From: Clytia hemisphaerica
Lineage: Eukaryota; Cnidaria; Hydrozoa; Leptothecata; Clytiidae
DNA length: 64,000 bases
Direction of reading: 5' to 3'
Assembly (NCBI GenBank): GCA_902728285.1
Contig: CACVBU010000732.1
Span: forward strand, 932,720 to 996,719
Position 1 is the first letter of the stretch. Each line of letters opens with the position of its first letter. Below are positions 44,201 through 56,200 of the stretch, piece by piece. The notes under the pieces were generated by a model that saw only the letters and a list, made by a program, of their open reading frames with translations, made no database searches and was not told where the DNA came from. A program made the translations under genes and the position numbers.

Positions 44201-47200
44201 TCACTAATCATGCCCAAAGTGAGCAAAAACCGAAAATTTCCTTTGTTCTTATAAATAGCTATTGTATTCTAACAAAAGCTTTAGAAAAAAGTTGCCTGAG
44301 TTTAAAATGCTTATTTTATCCTAAATATTCAATAAATTACGGTTTAAACGATATATTTGACATTAAAAATCAATTTGTATTGGAAAAGTGTCAATTTTTT
44401 TGACATCTTACTGTCAGAAATGTCATCATGCTCAAGGTGTGAAAATTTTTAGGTGTCAAATTTTTTTTTTTTTTGAAGCTAAATAAAAGTTAGGAATTTA
44501 CAGAAAATTTCACGGCAAAATCTCTATTATTTCAGGAGGTATTACCAATAGTTTGACCTCCGAACAGAAAGAGCCCCCCCCCCTAGTCCGAATAGGGTTA
44601 AAGCTTACAAACTGTAGTTTATACAAACTGATATTATCCCGTATTATCGTATAACCAGGGATATGATAAAGCGTAGCGTACTCTTATAGTCTAAGTATAA
44701 TCTCATCAGACAAATATCTGGAAAGCTTGATAACAATTTTCAATATTGATCTCAGAATAAAATAAATCATATTCTCACCTTTAGCTCTTTACAACCCAAA
44801 CATCTTTCCCCTCTAACAGTAGTGTTGTTGAAAAAAAACTGGTGGAATATTTATTTTATCGCTACTTTCTTCTAGCTGTGAAATGAAAATACTCTTTTCT
44901 TCGTCCTATTATTCTTCTATCTTTAACGACCTTCTTATATCAAAGGAGTGTGATTATTTATGAATGAAGAGAGCTTGACTGAAATGATTTTTGTTGTAAG
45001 AATTCAATTTATTAGAAAAATGCACCAATAAGATCAAGTAAATATTTTCATAGTAAAGTTATTTTGCCAAAAACACGATAAAAATATGATATGATTCATA
45101 TGACACAAATTTTTCGATTTTGGATTCTTATAAAACATTCATTGCTAATGAAACCTTTCACCCTATCGCGCTGTTTTTGCTTGGATTACGAAGTTAAATT
45201 ATTAATGGTGCAAATTATTTTCCCACATTTCGACATAGAGACTTTCTTCTGTTTTCCTGTATACTTTTTGACCTGTCATCGAAAAGGTCAAGGAACCATC
45301 CATGGGCCTTCACTTTGGTTCTTATAAAAAATAGTGTAGGAGAAATGAACCTGATTACCCCCACCTCTAAACACTGAACCTCTGTCGCAGAAGAGCCTTA
45401 TAACTCAGATCCTTGATAAAGAAGAAATAAAGAACAATTTGAGGCTGGTGATCTGGTGTTGGAAGTATGAAAAATCGGGGAAACTTTGACTCGTTTTTTT
45501 TAATAACTCGAGTTTTAATAGCCGAATGAAGATGGAAATTTGTGTATATAGTGCAATTGATGTACGAAATAGACTAAAATCTAAAATTTCCGAAAACTAT
45601 AATCAGGTTTCTTGAAACAGAGCACTTTCGTTTTCTCAGATCCCTCAAAATCCCTAGAAATCCCCTCTCAGATCCCGCAAATCGGAATTCACATAATTCC
45701 GACTGTAGTGGTGCTACAGACCTAAAATTTTGACTGTAGGACCAGATCATAAATACAACAAGGATAAAAAAAAAGTTTTTGTTGATTTGATAAGTATTTC
45801 AACAAAAATTAAAATTAATCGATATTTTGAATCCGATAGCAGATCGCTGTGGCTCACATTTCACAAATTACTAAGAAAAAATTACTAAGAAAGTACTGAT
45901 TTAACAGATTTTTACCCATTTTTAGTATGGAGTAAAAAGACAAAGCGTATTTAGAACATCGTCAGCCTGAAAACTTGCAATAAAATAAGAATAGCCTAGC
46001 CTCGGTCAAAATTTACTGGCTCTTATAACAAAAGCATATAGTTCGCCTGTCTTCCTGAAACTAATGTCAACATTTTCAGTTAAGTTTTTCTCAAAATGTG
46101 CCCGATTCTGATAAAAGCGTGAACAAGTAACTTTTATCTACCCACATGTTTTTTCTTTTTAATACAATAATGACCGGTTAGTGAGGGCTGTACTGAGAAA
46201 TATTGCCCGAGGGCAATATTTTCAGTACAGCCCGAAAATAACCGGTCATTATTGTATTTGTTAACCGTTTCCTTCAACTTGGATTGAATTTTAGCGCTTT
46301 ATCCAAGAAAAATAGCGAAATAAAGCAGAAAAAACAAGCGAAAAGAGATAAAAAATTGCTATAATTTCTGACGTCTGAAATAAAAAATGAGAGAAATGAT
46401 GTCAACGCATTGTTCATTTTCCTTTGAAAAAGTGACGTCACAATGAATTTTCCTAACGACGGGCAACTCTGGACAATGTAGGCCCGTCGTCATGCGAAAA
46501 GAACCAATTGCATTGCGCAAAAAGCCATGTAGCCCGCTTCGAAAAAGTAACCGGTTAACAAATAAGCATAACGTTTATTAGCATATACAGGCTCAGTTTT
46601 GGGTACCTAAACAATGGCTATTGTTTGAGAACAATAGAATGCTAAGCATGAAACGAGCCTAGAAAAGGGACAGACACTTGCTTATATAAAAAAACATGTA
46701 GCAGGGATCTGACTTTACACTTTACAGTTTATCAAATTTAAAAGACTCGTACGATTTTTTTTGCAGTATTTTTATTTCAAGATATATAATATTTTATTTA
46801 AAAAAACCGACCATGCAGCAAATTTTTATGATTCAGCTGAAAATATCTTAATCCATCATTTTTAGACCTAAATTGACTCGACTGAAATTATTTTTAAAAA
46901 TTTTTTTTAGACCTAAATTTATTGACTCAATTTAAAATATTTTTTTGTAAAAAACGCTATTTTAGATCTGAATTAAATTGATTTTTTTAGACCTGAACTA
47001 AAAAATTGACTCAACTGAAAATATTTTTATTAACTTTTAAGACCTAAATTTATTAACTATCAACTAAAATATTATTATAAACACATTATTATTAGGCCTA
47101 AACTTAAGAATTGACTCAACTGGAAATATTTTAAATCTACATTTTTTATATATAATGGTATTTTTAAGTCCCCAACATTTTACTCTATCTATCATTTTTT

Positions 47201-50200
47201 CCTCACAATTAATGACTCCAAACCTTAGAAAAACAACGTTTTCATCAAACTCAGTTCGTTTTATCCATAATTTATAAGATTCACCCTAGTTCAGATATAA
47301 ATCACTTTCTTTGAGAGTATTTTTTGATGTTCACACACCCTTTTTGTGTGTTGGCGGGTTATCTGTATCTTGAATTTTATGTAAATATAGCGCTGCATGG
47401 TCGGCATAGAAAGAAAAAATAATTCAACACAAAATGGTAAAAAAAAGAATTAAAAAAAGAATTAGAATACAATAAAATGGAATTTAAAAAGGAAATTTAA
47501 AGATCAAAGTCAGCCCAAACTTCTGCATTTGAGCGCTCAGTGATTTGAGCGTTTTCATCCACGTTAACTGCAACGCCTTCACCTGACAATTGTGGTAGGA
47601 TGCGGATGGATGAGTTGCTTGAGGTATTGGATGATTTGAATCCTGCTGCGCGAGTCGAGGATAGTTTTGGGCTATCAAATTTCGCTCGAACGCCCTATAC
47701 GAAGTAAATAGGTAATACATCAGAATGCAACCTACCCAAGAAGGAGATCTAGGCCTATGCTCTGACATCAGGTATGAGTTGTGTTGCAGTCTACGTACTG
47801 GAATTCTTTGTCTTATATACCATTATACCAAGCTATTGAGATTGATTGGTATTAACGAAAACCATATTAGGAATATAAAGATTTCTCTTTTTCGTCTTCA
47901 ATACTTGTAAAATCTACTCGTGCTCATTAACCTATGGCCAAAAAAGGTTTTGAACAAAAGACGAAAAAAAAAACACTCACATTTTGCTCAGCCTTTGCGG
48001 CTTGCTCTCTTCGCTCACGAGCCAATTGTAATTTCCGATCAGTGGCTCCCTTTCGAGCAATCTTCCCTCGAACTTCTTCCAACCTTTTTTCTTGTTTTTG
48101 TGCGCGCTCGCTCTGGCCATCCATTCGGGCTTGTTTCAACATTTTGTCGTCAAACTTAACTATCTCCCGGTTTTCTTTTACACGTTTTTGTACAACACGG
48201 ATTTTCTCTAAGCGTTCTTCGTCGAGCAATTTCCTGTTGACTTCAGCCTGTTTTTGTTTTAATTCCAAGCAGGCCTTATTTTGACGTTTTTGTCGTTTCC
48301 CGTGGCTTGTCAAAACAGGTCGTGGTGTGCTGGATCTATCGCAAGGTGCCCCAAACTTAAGTTTAGTATCCAGCTCCCATGCAAATCCTGATGGCCCCTT
48401 CTCTAAGTTGGGCATTTGAGAATACAGGAAGTTTTCCCGCTTTTTCCGTTTAAGTTCCAAGTCAACCTTCGGTATCTTGCACACGTCTGAGAACGCCTGT
48501 TCAATGTCATCATCAACCTCACTTGCTTGTGAAGTGGGCTCTTTTACCGTCAAGTATTCAGCCAGCGATGGTAATGGCCTTGGTGTGATTGCCGGTTTTC
48601 CTGATTGAACAACTGAGGCTTTAGATTTCGCCTTATATGGTTGGTCAGGCGCACGGGCTAACCAGGCTGGTAGGGCAGATAGGTTGCAAACTACAGGTCC
48701 GTCGACATCCACTTCTGTGGGGAATTTATTCAATTGGCTTGTGGAACCGATACCAGTTGAACAAGTAGCTGAAGGTGTTTCCTTCCTCGCGGAATCGTCT
48801 AAATCTGATGACGTCAGGTTATCCAATTCATGTGAGATTTCAGAATCGGTAGACTCACATCGTTGGAGATATGCGTATTCTTTATCTTCGTCCACGTCGA
48901 TGACGTCACTTAAACTACCTTCGCTACTGCTAATGCTGACGTCATCATAATCAATAGTTTGTTTACCAGTAATGCCGAGAGATATCTTACCTGAAAAAAA
49001 AAGTCAGTCCATTGATATCTATTGAAACTATAAGCAAATATTAATTATAAAAAGTCTTTCTGAAACAAGAGCGTATTACTTGTGCATAGAATACCCTGTA
49101 CTAATACACAATGACAAGCAAATCAAACACAAAATGTTACGTAAAGAATTCTGAAACTCCCCTCTTTTCATCTGATATAGTGACTCTTTCTAGTTTGGAA
49201 AATACTAAGTGTTTTGACTCAAACTCCGCAATAAAGGTTGAGAAAAAATACATACTCAACCTGTCCAATCTCCTTTTTTCGGGTTTTGGAAACGAACTAT
49301 CACTATCCCCCCTTCTTAAGAAGGGGACTGAAACTGTTGAATTTGACTTACTTCTAATTAATTCTACATCTTGTTCGAAGCGATCAAGAATTTCTTCTTG
49401 GCTACATTTCTCTATATCATCACCACCATTGCACCAAGCGAACCTTTGGTACCATTGTTTGCTTGTGTTTTTAATATTGTTCTTTGTTGTGGCCAATTTT
49501 TCCGCCATCTTGCGCAATTTGCGTTGTCTTAAACGATCCCATAAGCGTTGCAAAATGTTCCGCTTGCGTGCTGGAACGTATTGAACTATAAAATTAAACA
49601 AAATTGTTTTTAGAATTGGAATACGCAGTGATGTTGGCTACGGTGTGGCCGTATCATATGATGAATTAAGATTAGTATTTTCGAAGGAAAGATTAAGCTA
49701 TGGAGGCCAAGATTATGCCTGTGTAGAAGCTGCCGGACCTATATTGATGGTGTTAGATTTTTATAATCACCATACAAATCGTAGAGTAGCGTGGACTCAT
49801 TAGACTTTATTCGTCAACATGAAATAAACTGTAAACTTGCATTACACTAAGAACACATAAGAAAACCTGAGCCTAAAAATTGAGAATGCGTATTCCAGGC
49901 TGAGGTACAATACCGAGTCTGAGTCAAGATTACTGAGGCTGAGTCAGAATTACTGGTACTTATAACGTTATGTAACATTATAATAGTAGTGATCGGTCGA
50001 ATTTTCAAAACATTTTCTGTTTTTTTACCGGAAATAGAGCTATGTATGTACACATTTTTTGATAAGGACAAACTATGTAAGAACACGAGGCTTCGATGGC
50101 AAAAATATTAGGCACATTCTATAAACATTATAAGGCTTTGTGGACTCTAAAACACCCGATTTCTTAGGAAGATAGACAAAAATACTTAAAAATGGTCAAA

Positions 50201-53200
50201 ATAAGAACATGTTGAAAATACTTTTAGGCCTAAAACTCATAAAGCGAAGAACATCCGAAGACCTCAAAAAGTTTTGATGCTTTTATGCACAAAAAAAAAC
50301 GTGTGCAGTAAAATCTTGGTGGTTTAAAGCTTAGGATCGTTCGCTTCAAGTCTACATCCCTTCCCTTAGATTGGAATAACATACCTTTATGATACTTTGC
50401 AGTATTATGTTCCAAGTAAGCTTGACGCGTGATATCGAAGTCTTTGCCACATCTTCCTAATAGGGCACCAGTATCTATGAACTCTTTTTGAGTAGCAATT
50501 TTGAAATGCTTCGATCGTAGATCCTCGTTGTACATGCAAAGTGAGCTTGTTGTGCCCTCGCGCTGATTTTCAGCGATGGCTGCTACCAACCTTCTGTGAG
50601 CCATAGTTTAACACGTCTATTCGTTAACTGTCTATTTATCCAAATAAAATTTTCCAAACTAACATTCTTTGTTTAAGAATTTTTCGAATGCGAATTAAAA
50701 ATTTTTGACGTCAATTATTAATTATTGGACCTTTCTGACTTGCTTTAAGCCGAAATTTTTATTTGACGTCAGCTTTATTTTAGTATTTCTTGTTTTTATT
50801 TCACCAAGGCAATGGTTATTTCTTAGTACCAATAGTGGTCGTTTTTCTTTTGCACAATATTTGCACCAGTATTGATAGGTGGTTTGCAGTAACTTAAGCT
50901 GGGAGCAAACCATCAAACATCGTTCTTCAAACATTTGAACTTTCTTGTTGAATGGTTTGCGCGGCATTTCCAACATTGTCTCAAAAATTTATTTTGTTGC
51001 ATTACAACGGCTTCTTTCTTTTGTTTACTTTTCAACTCAGGCGTTCGAAATCATGTCTTCCTTCTAGGGAAACCCCGAGTTGAATGTTTGAAAAGATTAT
51101 GAACTTGTTCAAACATTGTTTCAAACATATTTTTTGATCTTTTTGTTGAAAAGATACGATTTTTGACTTCGCAAACCGTCAAACATCAATTTCAAACATG
51201 AAACGTCACGATGTTTGAAGAACAATGTTTGACGGTTTGCTCCCAGCTTTAGCCTATTTTTGATTCCCAATCAATTCGAAACGAGACACTTCGGTCCGTA
51301 CTGGACCAATTTCCGAATTCAAAATAGTCTATTACCTTATATCATCCTTGTGTATTCCTGCGGGAAAGAGAGTCTCGGCTCATGCGCTCCCATAAAAAAC
51401 GCTTTTCGACATCTTTCACGGGGAATAATCAAGCGAAACAGACATATGCCCGCATAATGTACTGCCGAACGATAACGAGCGGTAACCGTGAATTACAAGC
51501 TTGAATATAATTTAAAAGGAAGGGAAAATCTGACCTAAAGTCGCTATTTCGATACATGGCTCTTGAAGGAAAAGACTGTTTTAAAATAATAGTTACGATT
51601 TTAAAATCTCGAAAATATAAATAAAGATAAAGAATTTTCTATTGCACCAAAAATCTTGCATTTATACTTTTCTGAATTACTTTCGACGGCTGTAGATTGA
51701 TTGAGAATGAATATGAAATAGAATGTAAGAGCAATGCATCAGACACACCAAGGGCCGTCATCATTGCTTTTCTTCAAATTTAAGTATAAATATAAACCAT
51801 TTAGAGTGTCACAAAAAAAGTGGACAGGCGGACTTTTTTATAAAAACTAAAATCCTCAAAACTCATTATCTATATTGGCTTAGAATTATTGAAATAGGAT
51901 TACAATTGTGTGTGCTATCAATATATATTCAGTTCCCAAGATGATTGAATAGGTTTTGGAGATTGAAATATTAAGTAAACAGTTATAAAATTTCGCATTA
52001 ATCATAAGGATTTTACTTTACATAAAAATTTGCCTCTTTTTTCGGACACACTGTACATCGTTATACTTTAAAGCTTCCAAATCAAAATCAAAATTAAAAT
52101 TGTGTTACATTTTTATGCCTAAAAGCGTCATTGAATTCGTAGAATACCAGTTTTTGGTGAACATTTTTATTTTGATCATCTAGTTCGCGAAAGTTTATGC
52201 TCGTGAAAAATAATTTTTCCTCGAATTCGCGAAGGTAAATATCGTAAATTTCGCGAATTTTCAACCTCGCGAAAGTTTCTGCTCGCGAAAGTTTGTACGC
52301 CTAAAGTATCTGCTATCTTTCAACGAAGTTTTACTAATCTGGTATCCTGTCAGTGTGCTGAGTATGGCTCAATCGGGTGCAAATCATAGATTTATAAAGC
52401 CCGAAGGACTAGATGTCGTGCTTTGGCTGAAAAGTGTGCCGAGGTTAGGTAGGAAATCCTAAATAGGTCACGTGAAATTACAATAGAATTTCAGCGCTTG
52501 ACCAAAAAGCTTCGCGGGTTTTCAAAAACAATAGCAGCAATATTTTTTGCGATTTTCACTATTTTTGCTTGCACGACATCTAGCCCTGTATCTGTGGTAC
52601 AAATACTGTTTTCGTTAGAAATATCACTGACCCCTATCGAAAAGTGTATCAGATTGGAATAACCTTTTGGTCTAAAATATTTAACACGCTGGACTGAGGA
52701 ACTATGTCCATGGTTCTGTATTTGATATTTGAGTCTTCTTTATTTTTTATAGCGGCGACAGGTATGAAATGGATCAAGGCTAAAATGGAAGTAAGTATTT
52801 GAAACATATCCTTTCTGGTATTAGAAATTGTTAAGATTAGCTTAAACATCAGTTTTACCAATTTTGATTAGCCAAATCAAAATAAATTTCACAAGAGAGT
52901 CTATGCACTTTGGTAGCACATAATTATGATTTCCAAAATATTCATTGAAACATTTACTATCCAGCCCCTATAACTCATTTTCCTGATTTTCCTGATTTTC
53001 TGTACAACAGGAATTAGGTGTGACGAAGAATCCAGCGTACAAGCTCATGTTCATGATTGATAGTGGTGCTATGATCACATTGCATACCGATCGATATGGA
53101 ATTATGGAGGTAAAAACTCTGTACAATCGATTGTTCGTCCGTCTTCAAACTTTTATTAAAGTACTTAATATGGAGAAAGAGTTCATTTTCTTAACCTTTT

Positions 53201-56200
53201 TTATATAATTCTTTATGTAATACCCTCAAAGAAACAACTGCGATAATGCTTACTTAACTTTGACGGGTTCCAAACAGCGTTGCTTCATAAATTACCTTTG
53301 TTTGACTGATTCAGTTTTTCCGCTGAGTTTAGACTAAAAGGTAGAAACACGGTTTTACTTTTTTGCAAACTTTTTTGTGAGTCGACGAAGTTTTTCATAT
53401 CAGATGACGTCAAAAATGCACATTGCGCATGCCTATCATCTGAAAAATTAATCCTGTGCTGAAAATTTAAGCTCAACGGAACACCGACTTAACAAAGAAT
53501 ACATCTAGCGCTATTGATGCGAATATAGCCTCTATTTTTGGACCTACCCCGGTGGAGGTCCTATAAATTAACCTCTGTCCGTTCGTCCGTCCGTCCGTCC
53601 GTTCGTTACCAACTTTTTTCGAGATTGGCTCTTTCATTCTTTATGATTTTTTGCACAAAGATGCATAACTATAAACCCTCGAATGTGACGGAGCCTGATT
53701 TTCGAAAAATAATGTTTTTGGATAAATTTGGGCCAAAAAACGGCTAAAAAACGGGTTTTTTGGACTTTATGAAAAATTGAATCATTAATTTTTTCTGATT
53801 TTTTGCATGAAAGTAGGTGAAAGATGGCTCAAGCAGATTTTTGTAAAAAAAGAATTTTTCAGCTCAAAAAACGCATTTTATCTATAAGAATCACTATTAA
53901 TAAGCATACATCAATGTTCTTAGCCAAATTACTCAATTTTTTGATGAGATAGATGTTTTTTTGCTATCGAAGTCTTGAATAAGAAAGAATATTTCAAGAG
54001 CATGAAATTCTGGTTTCTAGACGTTTTTTATAAGAAACAAACGACTAATTTTAATAGATCGTCACTATTTGTGTTCTGAATGATCGTTTAATGAATGATC
54101 GTTTAATGGTCATGCTCACGGAGATATCAATTATATATGTTAAATGCATAACCAGGTAGGTCCATAAAAGTATCACTTGTTTAACCTCCAATAAAAAATG
54201 AGAGATATAAATTCGCCCCGGGTTTCCATTTAGGTCAGTAGTATCAACGACCTTTGTAAACGAATTTGAGATAATCATATCCTAGAACACCCCCCTCCTT
54301 ATTACCTCTACATGCAAATCTTTACAAAGTATCTTTGATGCGGGCAGAGTTATACGATGATCTTTTTTTCCAAAACAACCTAGAAATAGCTAAACTACCT
54401 AATAAACTATAAAACTAAACTATAGCTAAACCAGGGAAGAACTGGTCGCTTTTCAGCAATTTTTAATTTGAAATAATAATTCATTTGCAAACACTCGGTC
54501 TTTCCCTAGTTAGTAAGTTCTAATGATTTAATTCTGGGAATTTTCTACTTCTTTTTGTAGACGAAACCGTTGGGTGTTATTTGGGGCAAATATCCACAAT
54601 ACCATAAAAACAATACAATCATGTTTGACGATTTGAGAAGAAATTTCTTGATGAATCCTACTTGTGGGCTAAAGGTGAATAATTTTTTTTTATCACATTT
54701 GTTATACGGTTCAGGCTTCCCTTTACTATCTGAAGGTCGATAATTCATATTATTTGTCGACTAACGTACTCATTTTTTCACAATTTTTTAATAAAAGAAG
54801 GCTGATATATTGTGCAACAAAATGAGAAGAGCAACCTGAATCATCAGATAGTATTGACTTAAAGCAAATTTTATCTTTAGGTGAATAAAGTAATCATATT
54901 TTAGGAAAATTGCCCTTATCAGGGAAAAAAATGTCGGGGGAAAGTGATAAAAATTTTGAGGGGGTGACGAAATTTTCCCCCGACGAATTTTTACACCGAT
55001 ATTTCATCACCCGACCAAAACTTACCCAATTTTTTAAACCCTAACCAAAACGAGAATCACCTTTTTATTAACCGAAATTAGTGCTTTAAACGTCGAATTA
55101 CAAGATCTTTTTTCGAGCTAGTGAAGGAAACCATTTCATTTGGACAATTTAGTTGGGTGAAAGTGACTAAATTGTCAATTTCGTCGGGGAAAAGTGACGA
55201 AAATGCCTCTAGGTGACGAAATTTTTCCCCGACTAAATAAAACTCCGACATTCTTTCCCCGATAAGATGAATTAAGAACTAGGGTGAGTCACCCGGGGAG
55301 TCACCCGGGGAGTCACCTCTCATAAAAAACTCGGTTCTATAGTTGAAGATAAAAGGGATCCATGATTCCTTTTTCTAGATCAATCCGTTATTTTTGAAAT
55401 AGAGACTCGCTTTCAAATCTGCCAATTGCTGCTAAGGCCTGTTGTTAATTTTAAGTAATCTAGAAAATTGTCCTTCTCCACCCCTACAGATCCGACCTTT
55501 CAAGAATGCACACCAGAATCGCGACAAGGACCGAGAGTTGGTCAAATTGACCGACTATTTGTTGAAAATTGCGGAGTTGGATTCCTTTGAATCACTTGAT
55601 CATTATAAGTGGGAAAAGTAAGTGTTCCCTTTTGTTTACGAGGGTTATAACATAACTCAGGTACAATGAAGTTCAAAATAAGACCTGGAGCTGTCTATTG
55701 AGTAGACTATTTTTTTTTCAAATATTATGACTTTGATTGTACTTGGTAAATGTTGAATGAGATTTGGGTACATACTGATCAGATCTTTAATTAAACCCTA
55801 TTACATCGGCTGTAAGTGTATATGCTGTTTTTGAATAGGTTTGTTGAAAGATAAGACCGCCCATAAAATCTAATCATGACTCGTCACCAAGTATCGCCTT
55901 GATATTTTGTGATCCATTGCTTTTTTATCTGGAAAAATCTTTTCTCCATTTTACTTCTCTTGTCGTTTTTTAATCAGTTGGGTGAAGTTGATCGAAAACA
56001 AACCTTTTAATTAACACAACCTTGAATTTTTTTATCACGAAAAGTTGATCTACATAAAACAACCTTCAAACATTTGCTTAAGTCATCTTTCTAAATATAT
56101 TACCCTCGGAAAAGTTTTCCCCCTTTCAAAAAACTTGAATAAAAGTAAAAGTCTTTTAAGAATCCGTTAAAATGGGAAGAATGATTTTTCCGAGTTTCTT

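Noticed and set aside
47484-47768. 94-codon minus-strand frame as the last exon of the nested gene
   Set aside because: The splice acceptor at 47695 joined in phase to the donor at 47981 uses a different frame that ends WADFDL and a stop at 47497; this longer frame is a shadow.
48684-48950. Plus-strand frames of 88-157 codons at 47934-49584
   Set aside because: They lie opposite the exons of the minus-strand coiled-coil gene and have no features of their own.
50722-50976. 84-codon minus-strand frame upstream of the nested gene
   Set aside because: Its first half lies in the inverted end of the MITE at 50895-51251 and there is no domain or phase-compatible splice to the next exon.
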